The notes below the pieces were generated by a model, which did no database searches, was not told the DNA's origin, and worked only from the letters and a program-made list of their open reading frames with translations. Shown here piece after piece: positions 45,254-55,110 of a stretch of DNA of 64,000 nucleotides. Both the position numbers and the translations under genes were made by a program. The stretch lies in assembly GCF_014196805.1 (NCBI RefSeq), contig NZ_JACIEI010000004.1, positions 174,838 to 238,837 on the forward strand, read 5' to 3'. Origin of the DNA: Sulfitobacter undariae. Lineage in GTDB: Bacteria; Pseudomonadota; Alphaproteobacteria; Rhodobacterales; Rhodobacteraceae. Each line of letters begins with the position of its first letter. Position 1 is the stretch's first letter.

Positions 45254-45988
45254 ATGACAAACCCCATTTACGCCATCGGCGACATTCACGGCCAGCACGA
45301 CGAATTGCTGCGCGTTTTATCTCTGATCAAAGCAGATGGTGGCCCTGATGCCGAGATCGTCTTTTTGGGGGATTACCCTGATCGTGGCGCGGCAACCGCT
45401 GCCGTGATCGATACGCTGATTGAGGGCAAAGCGGCAGGCAAGTCGTGGCATTGCATCAAAGGCAACCATGACCGGATGTTCAGCTGGTTCTTGCAAGATT
45501 ACCCCAAACATGACGCCTACCTGCCTATCTATATGTATTGGCTGCATGAGCGCGTTGGCGGGGATACGACGCTGGCCTCCTACGGCGTGCATGTGAAGGA
45601 AACGGATCGCCAGCTTGATGCCCATGCGCTGGCCTTGGCCGCTGTCCCCCAATCCCATGTCGATTTCCTCAATAACCTTGTGCTGTGCCACGAGACAGAT
45701 GATCTGTTTTTTGCCCATGCAGGCATTCGTCCTGGTGTGGCTTTGTCTGATCAGGTCGAGCAAGATTTGCTGTGGATTCGCAAAGAGTTTCATCAAGACA
45801 CACGTGATCATGGCAAGCTGATCGTGCATGGGCATACCCCTGTGAAAGAGGCCACCCATTATGGCAATCGCGTCAACCTTGATGCGGGGGCAGGCTATGG
45901 CAAGCCACTGGCAGTCGCGGTTTTTGAGGGGCGGGAGTGCTGGGCATTAACCGATCAAGGGCGGACGGAGATAACGCGCCAAGGTTAA
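45254..45988 (+). CDS. metallophosphoesterase (bacterial PPP-type serine/threonine phosphatase-like)
   Basis: 244 residues from the ATG at 45254, with GGAGAG upstream. PPP motifs in order: GDIHGQ (residues 8-13), GDYPDRG (usual GDYVDRG, here Pro replaces Val), GNHDRM, and HGHTPVKE. These hold the two catalytic metals. It belongs to the calcineurin-like family with diadenosine-tetraphosphatase/PrpA-like members; the substrate (phosphoprotein or nucleotide) cannot be told. It lies downstream of the serA terminator and is probably transcribed from its own promoter. Confidence 0.88.
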   Translation: MTNPIYAIGDIHGQHDELLRVLSLIKADGGPDAEIVFLGDYPDRGAATAAVIDTLIEGKAAGKSWHCIKGNHDRMFSWFLQDYPKHDAYLPIYMYWLHERVGGDTTLASYGVHVKETDRQLDAHALALAAVPQSHVDFLNNLVLCHETDDLFFAHAGIRPGVALSDQVEQDLLWIRKEFHQDTRDHGKLIVHGHTPVKEATHYGNRVNLDAGAGYGKPLAVAVFEGRECWALTDQGRTEITRQG

Positions 45989-46066
45989 CCCTACTTTGCC
46001 GTAACGTTGTGTCTTCCATTTGCTGCCCGTCACTCTAATCTAGCCTCATAATTTTGGGAGTAGATC

Positions 46067-47245
46067 ATGTCTGACGATATCGTAATTTTGGGCGGCGCGC
46101 GCACGGCCATTGGTACTTTTGGTGGCGCATTGGCGGGTACGCCTACAACGACGCTGGGTGCGACTGTTGCCCGCGAAGCGCTAAAGCGGGCGGGCGTTGA
46201 GGGCGGCCAGATCGGACATGTGGTGTTCGGCAATGTTATCAACACCGAACCACGTGATATGTACCTCAGCCGCGTTGCCGCGATGGAAGCAGGTGTGCCC
46301 GACGAAGTACCTGCGATGAATGTGAACCGCTTGTGTGGCTCTGGTGTGCAGGCGATCGTGTCTTCGGTACAGTCTCTGATGCTGGGCGATGCGGATTTCG
46401 CATTGGCCGGTGGTGCAGAAAACATGAGCCGCGCGCCCTACATCCTGCCAGCTGCCCGCTGGGGCCAGAAGATGGGCGATGTCGCCTCTCTGGATATGTT
46501 GTTGGGCACGTTGAACTGCCCCTTTGGCACAGGACATATGGGCGTGACTGCTGAAAATGTTGCGGGTGAACATGACATCACGCGCGAACAGCAAGACGCC
46601 TTTGCGATGTTGTCGCAAGAACGTGCTGAGGCGGCGATTGCAGCAGGGCATTTCAGCAGCCAGATTGTACCCGTTGACGTCCGTAAGGGCCGTACAGAGT
46701 CTACTTTTGAGGTCGATGAACATCCCAAAGCGACGTCCCTTGAAAAGTTGGCTGGTTTGCGCCCCGTGTTTCAAAAAGACGGTTCTGTTACGGCGGGCAA
46801 TGCATCTGGCATCAATGACGGGGCGGCGGCGGTTGTTCTGGCGCGCGCTTCTGCTGCGGCTTCTGCTGGGCTGCGCCCACTGGCGCGGATTATCGGCTAT
46901 GCCCATGCGGGTGTGCGCCCCGAAGTTATGGGGATCGGCCCTATTCCAGCAGTGACAAAGCTGTTTGAAAAGACCGGCCTGACCGCTGGGGACTTCGATG
47001 TGATCGAAAGCAACGAAGCCTTTGCTTCTCAGGCATTGGCAGTAAGCAAGGCGCTTGGATTTGATCCAGCGCGTGTAAACCCCAACGGCGGGGCGATTGC
47101 ACTGGGCCATCCGGTAGGCGCAACTGGGGCATTGATCACTGTCAAAGCCCTGTATGAGCTGGAGCGCATTCAGGGCAAACGCGCTTTGATCACCATGTGT
47201 ATCGGTGGGGGCCAAGGCATCGCATTGGCAATCGAGCGCCTGTAA
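46067..47245 (+). CDS. acetyl-CoA C-acyltransferase (thiolase, BktB/PhaA-like)
   Basis: 392-residue cytoplasmic thiolase. The active-site Cys is in [13 protein letters not shown] (near residue 90), the [15 protein letters not shown] motif with the catalytic His is near residue 347, and the second Cys is in [12 protein letters not shown] near the C-terminus. It condenses or cleaves acyl-CoA in polyhydroxyalkanoate synthesis or beta-oxidation. No reductase (phaB) or synthase (phaC) is adjacent, so the direction is open. Confidence 0.93.
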   Translation: MSDDIVILGGARTAIGTFGGALAGTPTTTLGATVAREALKRAGVEGGQIGHVVFGNVINTEPRDMYLSRVAAMEAGVPDEVPAMNVNRLCGSGVQAIVSSVQSLMLGDADFALAGGAENMSRAPYILPAARWGQKMGDVASLDMLLGTLNCPFGTGHMGVTAENVAGEHDITREQQDAFAMLSQERAEAAIAAGHFSSQIVPVDVRKGRTESTFEVDEHPKATSLEKLAGLRPVFQKDGSVTAGNASGINDGAAAVVLARASAAASAGLRPLARIIGYAHAGVRPEVMGIGPIPAVTKLFEKTGLTAGDFDVIESNEAFASQALAVSKALGFDPARVNPNGGAIALGHPVGATGALITVKALYELERIQGKRALITMCIGGGQGIALAIERL

Positions 47246-47255
47246 GTTGAAATCT

Positions 47256-47278
47256 GGGCGGGGGATTATTCCCCGCCC
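47256..47278. terminator. GC-rich hairpin between convergent thiolase and ubiB genes
   Basis: GGGCGGGG (47256-47263) and CCCCGCCC (47271-47278) form a perfect 8-bp stem with a 7-base loop. It could end transcripts from both sides, although T tracts are short. Confidence 0.55.
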
Positions 47279-47298
47279 TATCCACAATATGGGTATTT

Positions 47299-48831
47299 TC
47301 AGGTCAGCGCATTAACCAGTGCGATAATCCCTGTCGCAGCCCCAGCGCCCAGCGCAGCAGCCAGCACAAGATAGCGTTTGTAAGGTTTCTTTGTTGGCTC
47401 TAGCGGAACGGCTTGGCGGATCAATGCAGCCTCCACCAAAGCAGGCAGGCGAGGACCAAAGCGCGACAGCACCCGCGCAGTTTTTGTTAGATCGTCCAAG
47501 ACAGCTTTGGGGCCAATTGATCTGGTCACATAATCCGTCACAATCGGTGCGGCAACTTGCCAGATGTTCATATGCGGGTTCAATGAACGCGCCACACCTT
47601 CCACCACAACCATTGTACGCTGAAGCAAGATCAGTTCGGTCCGTGTTTCCATGCCGAAACGCTCTGTTACCTCAAACAGATAGGCCAAAAGACGCGCCAT
47701 TGAGATGCGGTCTGCATCCATGCCAAAGATCGGTTCACCCACGGCGCGCAAGGCGCGGGCAAATTCATCGACATCTTTATCGGCAGGGACATACCCCGCT
47801 TCAAAATGAACCTCGGCAATGCGTTTGTAATCTTTGCGGATAAAGCCAAAAAGGATCTCGGCGTAAACACGGCGGGTGTATTCATCAATATGGCCCATGA
47901 TCCCGAAATCAAGCGCGATGATGTTGCCGTTGGCCGCGACTTTCAGGTTGCCTTGGTGCATATCGCCATGGAAAAAACCGTCACGCAGGGCATGTTGCAA
48001 GAAGAGGGCGAGGATGCGCTCGGACAACTCAACACGGTCATGACCTGCGGCATCAATGGCAGCATTATCCCCCATGGGCACGCCCTCGGCCCAACCCAGC
48101 GTCATGACGCGGCGGGCGGAGTAATCCCATTTGATATCGGGCAGTTCAAACCCTGCGTCATCTTTTGTATTCGCCGCATATTCGGACGCGGCAGAAGATT
48201 CGAGCCGCAAGTCCAACTCGCCGCGCACAACTCCATCGAAATGCTCAATGACATCCATCGGGCGTAAACGACGCGATCCTGGTGAGAACAGCTCAACCAT
48301 CCGCGCTGCAAGATAGAAGGCATCCACATCTTTGCGGAACGCTTTTTCAATACCGGGACGCAGGACTTTGACGGCAACTTCTTCGCCAGTGCTGTTCAAC
48401 CGTGCGTGGTGCACCTGCGCAATCGAGGCAGCAGCAACAGGAGCGCTGAATTCAGAGAACATCGTGTCAATCGGCTGCCCCAGCTCTTTCTCCACTTCGG
48501 CCTTGGCGACCTCTAGGGGAAAGGCGGGCAGTTGATCTTGCAAAATGCGCAATTGCTGCGCCATCTCATCTCCCACCACGTCAGGGCGGGTTGAGAGGAT
48601 TTGACCGAATTTGATATAAGCGGGACCCAGTGCTGTCAGCGCACGGGCCGCAGGCTCCAAGTTTGGGTCGCCTTTGTAGCCCAGCGGTTTAAAGGGAATC
48701 GCCAGCGCCCGCGCAACAAGGCGCACGGCTTTGGGGGCTTCAAACGCATCCAGCACAAAGTTCATCGCGCCTGTGCGCTCTAACGTGGCGCCTGTGCGGA
48801 TCAGACGCCAGATATTATGAGGCCCGCGCAT
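47299..48831 (-). CDS. ubiB: ubiquinone biosynthesis kinase-like protein UbiB
   Basis: 510 residues from the ATG at 48831. The UbiB/ABC1 (ADCK) pattern is complete. It includes the invariant AYIKFGQILSTRPD motif, an Ala-rich loop in APVAAASIAQVH, the catalytic FHGDMHQGNL, and the metal-binding DFG in IALDFGIMG. The C-terminus has two hydrophobic segments (about residues 488-508) that anchor it to the inner membrane. UbiB is an atypical kinase or ATPase needed for ubiquinone production. It starts one base after the ubiE stop, so the two are coupled. Confidence 0.95.
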   Translation of the reverse strand: MRGPHNIWRLIRTGATLERTGAMNFVLDAFEAPKAVRLVARALAIPFKPLGYKGDPNLEPAARALTALGPAYIKFGQILSTRPDVVGDEMAQQLRILQDQLPAFPLEVAKAEVEKELGQPIDTMFSEFSAPVAAASIAQVHHARLNSTGEEVAVKVLRPGIEKAFRKDVDAFYLAARMVELFSPGSRRLRPMDVIEHFDGVVRGELDLRLESSAASEYAANTKDDAGFELPDIKWDYSARRVMTLGWAEGVPMGDNAAIDAAGHDRVELSERILALFLQHALRDGFFHGDMHQGNLKVAANGNIIALDFGIMGHIDEYTRRVYAEILFGFIRKDYKRIAEVHFEAGYVPADKDVDEFARALRAVGEPIFGMDADRISMARLLAYLFEVTERFGMETRTELILLQRTMVVVEGVARSLNPHMNIWQVAAPIVTDYVTRSIGPKAVLDDLTKTARVLSRFGPRLPALVEAALIRQAVPLEPTKKPYKRYLVLAAALGAGAATGIIALVNALT

Positions 48832-48832
48832 C

Positions 48833-49576
48833 TCAGATTTTCCAGCCAGAATGAAGGGCGGCAATGCCCATGGTCATATTGCGATATTTCGCATTCTCGA
48901 AACCTGCCGCACGCACCATCCCAAGGAATGTTTCTTGATCGGGAAAATTGCGGATCGATTCAACGAGGTACTGATAACTGTCGCGGTCATTGGCGATCAT
49001 ATGCCCCATCTGGGGGATCACGTTAAAGCTATAGAGATCATAGGCCTTTTGCATCATCGGATTGGGCAGTTGAGAGAACTCCAGCACCATTAAGCGGCCA
49101 CCGGGTTTCAAGACGCGGTAGGCTTCGTTCAGCGCTTCTTGGGGGCGGGTGACGTTACGGATGCCGAAAGAAATCGTGTAGACGTCAAACGTGCTATCCT
49201 CAAAAGGCAGGGCCATCGCATCGCCCACAACCCAATCGAGACTCTCTTGCATGGCCTCAGCTTCGGCGCGTTTGCGGCCTTCGATCAACATGCCTTCGGT
49301 TAGGTCACAAACCGTCGCATGGCCTGATCCTGCACGTTTAAGGAACTTGAACGACACATCCCCTGTGCCGCCCGCCACATCCAACAGCTTTTGCCCGGCA
49401 CGTGGCGCCAGCCAATCCATCATCGCTTCTTTCCAGATGCGGTGGATGCCCATGCTCATCACGTCGTTCATGACATCGTATTTGTTCGCCACATCCGTGA
49501 ACAGGCTGCGGACTTTGCCCGCCTTTTCATCTTCGCGGATGGTCTGTGCGCCAAAGTGTGTGGTATTTTCGGTCAT
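48833..49576 (-). CDS. ubiE: bifunctional demethylmenaquinone/2-methoxy-6-polyprenyl-1,4-benzoquinol methylase
   Basis: 247 residues from the ATG at 49576. The SAM-binding motif I is [15 protein letters not shown], and the UbiE signatures [18 protein letters not shown] and [20 protein letters not shown] are both clear. It methylates the C5 position of the ubiquinone precursor. The ubiE-ubiB pair is conserved in alphaproteobacteria. It is divergent from mutM over 81 bases. Confidence 0.96.
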   Translation of the reverse strand: MTENTTHFGAQTIREDEKAGKVRSLFTDVANKYDVMNDVMSMGIHRIWKEAMMDWLAPRAGQKLLDVAGGTGDVSFKFLKRAGSGHATVCDLTEGMLIEGRKRAEAEAMQESLDWVVGDAMALPFEDSTFDVYTISFGIRNVTRPQEALNEAYRVLKPGGRLMVLEFSQLPNPMMQKAYDLYSFNVIPQMGHMIANDRDSYQYLVESIRNFPDQETFLGMVRAAGFENAKYRNMTMGIAALHSGWKI

Positions 49577-49657
49577 GTGATTGATCCTGATCTTGTTGTC
49601 TTGGGGATATAGCCTCAATTAAGAAGGTGCAAACCGCCATTTGACGCAGGAGCCGCA

Positions 49658-50536
49658 ATGCCCGAACTACCCGAAGTCGAAACGGTCCGTCGCGGGCTGG
49701 CCCCTGTGATGGAAGGCGTGGTGATCACGCATACGGATGTAAACCGCGACGGGCTGCGCTGGCCTTTCCCGCAAGGCATGGCCGCGCGGCTAAGTGGTGT
49801 GACGGTGGAGCGGCTGCGCAGGCGGTCCAAATACATTCTGGCTGATTTAAGTTCTGGCGAAACACTGTTGGTGCATTTGGGTATGTCGGGGCGGATGTTG
49901 ATTTCGGGTGATCCTGCCAACCCCGCCCTCGAGGGTGCCAAGACGGCGCAATTTGTGCATGATCATCCCCCAACGCAAAAGCATGACCATGTGGTGTTTC
50001 ATATGGCAAACGGCGCGCGGATCACATTCAATGATCCCCGCCGCTTTGGCGCGATGGATTTGCTGGAGACTGCCACGGCCGCAGATCACAAGCTGCTGGC
50101 GGTTTTGGGACCAGAGCCGCTGAGCAATGATTTTCATGATTCGATTCTGGTAAATGCTTTTGAAGGCCGCAATACACCCGTCAAATCGGCCTTGCTGGAC
50201 CAGCGTATCGTTGCAGGTTTGGGCAATATCTATGTGTGTGAGGTTCTTTTTCGGGCAAGAATCAGCCCAAAGCGCAAAGCAGGTCGCATCGCCGCCTCTC
50301 GGGTTGCTGCTATGGTTCCGATCATTCGAACTGTTCTAGAAGACGCCATCGAAGCTGGAGGATCATCGTTAAAGGACTTCCGTCAAGCTGATGGCGAGCT
50401 TGGATATTTCCAACATTCCTTCGATGTTTATGGAAGAGAGGGCGCACCCTGCCGCAGAGATGGGTGTGGCGGGACCATTGCGCGGGTTGTGCAATCTGGG
50501 CGATCTTCTTTCTATTGCCCCGCATGTCAAAGATAG
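49658..50536 (+). CDS. mutM: formamidopyrimidine-DNA glycosylase (MutM/Fpg)
   Basis: 292-residue base-excision repair enzyme that removes 8-oxoguanine. Starts [14 protein letters not shown], with Pro2 as the Schiff-base nucleophile and Glu3 and Glu6 catalytic. The Lys in RRRSKYIL contacts DNA. The helix-two-turn-helix [15 protein letters not shown] and a C-terminal zinc finger with four Cys (CRRDGCGG ... YCPACQR) are intact. The gene is followed 61 bases later by an enoyl-CoA hydratase on the same strand. Confidence 0.97.
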   Translation: MPELPEVETVRRGLAPVMEGVVITHTDVNRDGLRWPFPQGMAARLSGVTVERLRRRSKYILADLSSGETLLVHLGMSGRMLISGDPANPALEGAKTAQFVHDHPPTQKHDHVVFHMANGARITFNDPRRFGAMDLLETATAADHKLLAVLGPEPLSNDFHDSILVNAFEGRNTPVKSALLDQRIVAGLGNIYVCEVLFRARISPKRKAGRIAASRVAAMVPIIRTVLEDAIEAGGSSLKDFRQADGELGYFQHSFDVYGREGAPCRRDGCGGTIARVVQSGRSSFYCPACQR

Positions 50537-50597
50537 CTTGAACCGTATCGCGGCCATGATATGCAAGTGGTCTGAATAACAAAAAAGGGCCGCATAT

Positions 50598-51374
50598 ATG
50601 GCTTATGAAACGATCATCCTCGACGTCGACAACCACGTAGCTACGGTAACGCTTAACCGGCCAGATGCATTGAACGCCTTGAATGATCAATTGCTGGGTG
50701 AGTTGGCAAACTGCCTCACCAGCTGTCAGGAAAATGACAAAGTGCGCTGCATTATCGTTACCGGCTCGGACAAGGCATTTGCCGCGGGTGCGGATATTGC
50801 GATGATGAAAGACAAGTCCTTTGTCGATGCCTTTGCAGGTGATCTTTTCACTGCAGAAACCGATCAAATCATGCGCGTACGCAAGCCGATCATCGCAGCC
50901 GTATCCGGTTATGCGCTGGGCGGTGGCTGTGAACTGGCGATGATGTGTGACTTTATCATCTGCTCTGAAACTGCAAAATTTGGCCAGCCTGAAATCAATT
51001 TGGGTGTTGTTGCTGGTATCGGTGGCACACAGCGTTTGACGCGGATCATCGGGAAATCCAAAGCAATGGATATGAACCTGACAGGCCGTTTCATGGACGC
51101 CGCCGAAGCAGAGCGTTCGGGCCTTGCGTCGCGCGTGGTGCCTGTGAAAAAGCTGATGGAAGAAGCCATGAGCGCGGCCCTGAAGATTGCCGAAAAATCA
51201 ATGATTTCAACCATGGTCGTCAAAGAAGCGGTGAACCGCGCCTACGAAGTACCATTGCGTGAAGGCCTGCTGTTTGAACGCCGCATGTTCCATTCGTTGT
51301 TTGCGACAGAGGATCAAAAAGAAGGCATGGGTGCCTTCCTTGAAAAACGCGAAGCACAGTTCCGCGACCGTTAA
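50598..51374 (+). CDS. enoyl-CoA hydratase
   Basis: 258-residue crotonase-family enzyme. The oxyanion hole is [11 protein letters not shown] and [15 protein letters not shown], and the catalytic Glu pair lies in that region and in [20 protein letters not shown]. It hydrates trans-2-enoyl-CoA in fatty-acid oxidation. The overall pattern is that of the short-chain enoyl-CoA hydratases often placed near mutM in Rhodobacterales. AAAAAGGG precedes the ATG by about 12 bases. Confidence 0.93.
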   Translation: MAYETIILDVDNHVATVTLNRPDALNALNDQLLGELANCLTSCQENDKVRCIIVTGSDKAFAAGADIAMMKDKSFVDAFAGDLFTAETDQIMRVRKPIIAAVSGYALGGGCELAMMCDFIICSETAKFGQPEINLGVVAGIGGTQRLTRIIGKSKAMDMNLTGRFMDAAEAERSGLASRVVPVKKLMEEAMSAALKIAEKSMISTMVVKEAVNRAYEVPLREGLLFERRMFHSLFATEDQKEGMGAFLEKREAQFRDR

Positions 51375-51689
51375 ACTTCCTTTGTGGGGCCTTTGGGCGC
51401 CTGCACAGAAAAAGGTGTCACCGGGCCACAAGTGCTCGGTGACAAATACTTCCGGAGATCAATGTTCTAATCACGTAGAATCATCTGGATCATTGGGGGG
51501 CAAGGTTGCCAGAAGCCGAGTTTTTCTTCTTTGCAACATGCCCACCTTTACAACCCAGCCCATTCTCCGCTATAGCCGCCGATATACATGCGCGTGCAGC
51601 CCGCTCAGGCTAGAATCACCTATCGGTGTCCTCCCCGCTCGGGAGCTGTTGCACGCATTGACACAAGACATTTAGATAGGACGATCCTC
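51375..51689. other. intergenic region before rpsT with one hairpin
   Basis: About 315 bases. TGTCACCG (51416-51423) and CGGTGACA (51437-51444) make a perfect 8-bp stem with a 13-base loop. It may end the enoyl-CoA hydratase transcript or lie in an S20 leader. I see no coding signal or RNA family I can name. Confidence 0.45.
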
Positions 51690-51953
51690 ATGGCCAATAC
51701 ACCACAAGCAAAGAAACGCGCACGTCAGAACGAAAAGCGTTTTGCTATCAACAAAGCACGCCGTTCACGTATCCGTACGTTCATCCGCAAAGTTGAAGAA
51801 GCAATCGAATCTGGCGTAAAAGACGATGCAGTTGCGGCACTGAAAGCAGCACAGCCAGAACTGATGCGGGGCGTCACAAAAGGCGTTTACCACAAGAACA
51901 CAGCATCGCGCAAAATGTCGCGTCTGGCTGCACGGGTAAAAGCAATCGCTTAA
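51690..51953 (+). CDS. rpsT: 30S ribosomal protein S20
   Basis: 87 residues, ATG at 51690 giving [17 protein letters not shown], the standard S20 opening. The whole protein is a basic helical bundle that binds 16S rRNA, with the family C-terminus [17 protein letters not shown]. The longer open frame from 51588 is not protein-like. A strong terminator follows at 51978. S20 before dnaA is a conserved neighbour in many alphaproteobacteria. Confidence 0.97.
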   Translation: MANTPQAKKRARQNEKRFAINKARRSRIRTFIRKVEEAIESGVKDDAVAALKAAQPELMRGVTKGVYHKNTASRKMSRLAARVKAIA

Positions 51954-51977
51954 TTCTTAAGAAAAAGTTAATTTATG

Positions 51978-52011
51978 CAGGCGTCACTTTTAGTGGCGCC
52001 TGTGTTGTTTT
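51978..52011 (+). terminator. terminator of rpsT
   Basis: CAGGCGTCAC (51978-51987) pairs with GTGGCGCCTG (51993-52002) with one G-U pair and a 5-base loop, followed by TGTTGTTTT. Confidence 0.8.
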
Positions 52012-52439
52012 CAGGGCCCCATTTTGGCGGTTATGAGATTCTTTTTCAACAAACATAGAGTCAACAAATATGTTCTGTTGAACCCCCCCTTAGCAGCTTG
52101 GTAGTTAGTGTGAGCGAGTCACATCGCGGGGGGACAGACCCAGAAATCTGACACTATTTTGCTAGAGGTGGTTGTACAGATTAAAAGGTTACCTTCGACG
52201 TCCAGTAGGATCGTTCGAAGGTTTGCGGATGCTGCTGCCAGCACATTTGCCTGTCACGTTTAATGAACGGTTGCGTTCGATACCTTTGGTGCATTCTGCG
52301 CCATCTGTTCGTGCGCTACACACTAACAGTCCAATGGACAGGGCCGGTTTCTGATGGGACCGGGCGGCTGGTCTTTGCCTGATGGATTGAACGAAGGATT
52401 GCCGCAGGGTGCGGCATAAATGAATGTGGTAGGTAGAGA
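52012..52439. promoter_or_regulatory. rpsT-dnaA intergenic region with two long dyads
   Basis: A 428-base control region for dnaA. The dyad TTCAACAAACATA (52045-52057) pairs with TATGTTCTGTTGAA (52069-52082), with one bulged base. Within it TCAACAAA is repeated directly at 52046 and 52061. A second dyad is ACCTTCGA (52191-52198) with TCGAAGGT (52215-52222). I see no consensus DnaA box (TTATNCACA) in either strand by eye, so an origin here is not supported. Confidence 0.5.
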
Positions 52440-53795
52440 ATGACACGGGACGAATGGGGCAGCGTTAAGCAACGACTTCTTAAAACAGTCGGGCAAAACA
52501 ACTATACAACTTGGATTGACCCTCTGCTTTTGGGTGCGCTTGATTCCGGCATTGCCACCGTGAATGTCCCGACGACATTCTTTGGTAACTACGTGAGTCA
52601 AAATTTCGCTGACCTCATCCTGCATGAGATGCGTGCTTTTGATGATTCCCTATCGCGTTTGAAATTTGAAGTTGCAGGAAAAACCGCCAAGCCTGCTACC
52701 CGCCAGACAGATGCCATCGCTGCCCCACGTTCAACGCCCCCAAAAGCGACGACTACATATACTGCCCCGCTGGAACGCCGCTTTTCGTTTGATACTTTTG
52801 TTGTCGGGAAGCCGAACGAATTGGCCCATGCGGCTGCCCGCCGAGTTGCCGAAGGTGGCCCTGTATCGTTCAACCCCCTGTTTCTGTATGGCGGCGTTGG
52901 CCTTGGCAAAACCCACCTTATGCATGCCATCGCGCAAGAACTTCAAATCCGTAAGCCCGAATTGAACGTGCTCTATCTGTCGGCAGAACAATTCATGTAC
53001 CGCTTTGTTCAGGCTTTGCGTGACCGCAAGATGATGGATTTCAAAGAAATCTTCCGTACAGTGGATGTGCTGATGGTGGATGACGTTCAGTTCATTGCAG
53101 GCAAGGACAGCACGCAAGAAGAGTTTTTCCACACTTTTAACGCGTTAGTGGATCAAAATAAGCAGATCATCATTTCTGCTGACCGCGCCCCGCAAGACAT
53201 CAAAGACCTTGAAGACCGCGTGAAGTCGCGTCTGCAATGCGGTTTGGTGGTTGATCTTCACCCCACTGACTATGAATTGCGTCTTGGCATCTTGCAGACC
53301 AAAGTTGACACGCACCGCGCCTCTTATCCCGAGCTGGCGATGGAGGATGGTATCCTTGAATTCCTCGCACACCGCATCTCGACCAACGTGCGCGTGCTAG
53401 AAGGTGCGCTGACGCGGCTGTTTGCCTTTGCCTCACTAGTTGGCCGTAAAATTGATATGGAGCTTACCCAAGATTGTCTGGCTGATGTGCTGCGTGCATC
53501 CGAACGGAAAGTCACCGTTGAGGAAATCCAGCGTAAGGTCTCGGATCACTATAACATCCGCTTGTCTGATATGGTCGGCCCCAAACGTCTGCGCAGCTAT
53601 GCAAGGCCCCGTCAGGTTGCGATGTATTTGTGCAAGCACATGACCAGCCGTTCACTGCCCGAAATCGGGCGTCGGTTTGGCGGCCGCGATCACACCACCG
53701 TTATGCACGGGGTGAAACGTATCGAAGAGCTGAAAATCTCGGACGGTCAGATCGCTGAAGATCTTGAACTTTTGCGTCGCGCATTAGAGGCATAA
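52440..53795 (+). CDS. dnaA: chromosomal replication initiator protein DnaA
   Basis: 451-residue AAA+ protein that melts the origin. Domain I (residues 1-80) is followed by a short linker and the AAA+ core: Walker A GGVGLGKTH (near residue 152), Walker B VLMVDDVQFI, and sensor and box VII regions. Domain IV carries the DnaA signature GGRDHTTVMHGVKRIEEL, the DNA-binding helix-turn-helix. Length is normal. A terminator lies 29 bases after the stop, so dnaN has its own promoter in addition. Confidence 0.97.
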   Translation: MTRDEWGSVKQRLLKTVGQNNYTTWIDPLLLGALDSGIATVNVPTTFFGNYVSQNFADLILHEMRAFDDSLSRLKFEVAGKTAKPATRQTDAIAAPRSTPPKATTTYTAPLERRFSFDTFVVGKPNELAHAAARRVAEGGPVSFNPLFLYGGVGLGKTHLMHAIAQELQIRKPELNVLYLSAEQFMYRFVQALRDRKMMDFKEIFRTVDVLMVDDVQFIAGKDSTQEEFFHTFNALVDQNKQIIISADRAPQDIKDLEDRVKSRLQCGLVVDLHPTDYELRLGILQTKVDTHRASYPELAMEDGILEFLAHRISTNVRVLEGALTRLFAFASLVGRKIDMELTQDCLADVLRASERKVTVEEIQRKVSDHYNIRLSDMVGPKRLRSYARPRQVAMYLCKHMTSRSLPEIGRRFGGRDHTTVMHGVKRIEELKISDGQIAEDLELLRRALEA

Positions 53796-53823
53796 GCCTA
53801 TCAAAGATGCAGCGATGCCACAG

Positions 53824-53849
53824 GGCAGCCTTTGAGGGGCTGCCTTTTG
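53824..53849 (+). terminator. terminator of dnaA
   Basis: GGCAGCC (53824-53830) and GGCTGCC (53838-53844) form a perfect 7-bp stem with a 7-base loop, followed by TTTTGT. Confidence 0.8.
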
Positions 53850-53931
53850 TATTTCACCTCCGTTAGGTCTTGTGGTTAAAGGGAAAGCGGGTAGTTTGCA
53901 TTTCCCGACCCTGTGCAATGGAGATAGGCAT

Positions 53932-55050
53932 ATGAAATTCAGCATCGAACGCGCCGCGTTGCTTAAGGCCGTTTCTCAGGCACAATCAGTGGTTGAGAGA
54001 CGCAACACCATTCCAATTCTTGCGAACGTATTGATTGAGGCCGAAGGCAGCGATGTTTCCTTCCGCGCCACCGATCTGGATATCGAAGTGGTGGACAAAG
54101 CCCCCGCTCTGGTAGAGCGCGCAGGCGCTGCCACGGTTGCAGCAACCACATTGCACGAAATTGTACGCAAGCTGCCGGATGGCGCGCTTGTCTCACTTAC
54201 CGCGGATAACGCCGCTGGCCGCTTGACGGTCGAAGCTGGCCGCTCGAATTTCTCGCTAGCGACACTCCCTAAAGAAGACTTTCCGGTCATGGCCACGTCC
54301 GAGTACGCCTCGAATTTCTCCGCCAAAGCTTCGGTGTTGCGCCGCCTGTTCGATAAATCAAAATTCGCGATTTCCACTGAAGAAACACGCTATTACCTGA
54401 ACGGTGTCTACATGCACATCGCCGAAGGGGATGGCGGTAAAAAGCTGCGTTGTGTTGCGACAGATGGCCATAGATTGGCCCGTATCGATGCAGATATGCC
54501 CGAAGGCGCGGCAGATATGCCTGGCGTGATTGTGCCACGCAAAACTGTTGGCGAACTGCGTAAGCTGTTGGATGAGGATGATATGATCATCGCGGTCTCT
54601 GTGTCCGAGACCAAAGTCCGCTTTGCGACACCACAGATCACTCTGACCTCCAAAGTGATTGACGGCACCTTCCCTGATTACACGCGCGTTATTCCGCAAG
54701 GCAACACCCGCAAGTTGGAGGTCGACGCTGCCGATTTCGCAAAAGCCGTTGACCGTGTGGCCACTGTTAGTTCCGAACGCTCGCGTGCGGTGAAATTGCA
54801 GTTGGACGAAGATCGCCTGATTCTCTCGGTGAATGCGCCCGACAGCGGTGCTGCCGAAGAAGAGCTGGCCGTTGCCTATAGCGACGAACGGTTGGAGATC
54901 GGGTTTAACGCGAAATACTTGTTGGAAATCGCCTCTCAGGTAGACCGTGAAAATGCCGTGTTTATGTTCAACTCGTCAGGTGATCCGACATTGATGCGTG
55001 AAGGTAACGACACCTCGGCCATTTATGTTGTCATGCCGATGCGTGTATAA
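53932..55050 (+). CDS. dnaN: DNA polymerase III subunit beta (sliding clamp)
   Basis: 372 residues from the ATG at 53932, with GGAGA upstream. Three repeated clamp domains are visible, with typical anchors at MKFSIERAALLKAVSQAQSV, RATDLDIEV (domain 1), LRCVATDGHRLA (domain 2) and the C-terminal YVVMPMRV. The dimer ring tethers polymerase III to DNA. It is separated from recF by 60 bases made almost wholly of two perfect inverted repeats. Confidence 0.97.
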   Translation: MKFSIERAALLKAVSQAQSVVERRNTIPILANVLIEAEGSDVSFRATDLDIEVVDKAPALVERAGAATVAATTLHEIVRKLPDGALVSLTADNAAGRLTVEAGRSNFSLATLPKEDFPVMATSEYASNFSAKASVLRRLFDKSKFAISTEETRYYLNGVYMHIAEGDGGKKLRCVATDGHRLARIDADMPEGAADMPGVIVPRKTVGELRKLLDEDDMIIAVSVSETKVRFATPQITLTSKVIDGTFPDYTRVIPQGNTRKLEVDAADFAKAVDRVATVSSERSRAVKLQLDEDRLILSVNAPDSGAAEEELAVAYSDERLEIGFNAKYLLEIASQVDRENAVFMFNSSGDPTLMREGNDTSAIYVVMPMRV

Positions 55051-55056
55051 GGGCAA

Positions 55057-55077
55057 CGGAATTTCAGACAAATTCCG
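55057..55077. repeat. inverted repeat 1 between dnaN and recF
   Basis: CGGAATTT (55057-55064) and AAATTCCG (55070-55077) are exact inverted 8-mers with a 5-base loop. As RNA this is a stable stem right after the dnaN stop, followed shortly by TTTT, and may act as a terminator or attenuator. Confidence 0.75.
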
Positions 55078-55079
55078 GC

Positions 55080-55100
55080 CGTTTTCTTCAGAAGAAAACG
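55080..55100. repeat. inverted repeat 2 between dnaN and recF (21-bp palindrome)
   Basis: CGTTTTCTTC (55080-55089), one central A, and GAAGAAAACG (55091-55100) form an almost perfect palindrome 10 bases before the recF ATG. Its single-base centre fits a protein-binding operator better than an RNA hairpin. Confidence 0.75.
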
Positions 55101-55110
55101 ATAGGCGCTG

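Noticed and set aside
44249..45298. 349-codon minus-strand frame across serA
   Set aside because: Lies antisense to a fully conserved serA and has low-complexity, Cys/His-rich composition typical of shadows.
46181..47287. 368-codon minus-strand frame across the thiolase
   Set aside because: Antisense shadow of a well-conserved gene, no motif.
51954..52439. Replication origin next to dnaA
   Set aside because: No cluster of consensus DnaA boxes and no clear AT-rich unwinding element by eye; kept only as a dnaA control region.
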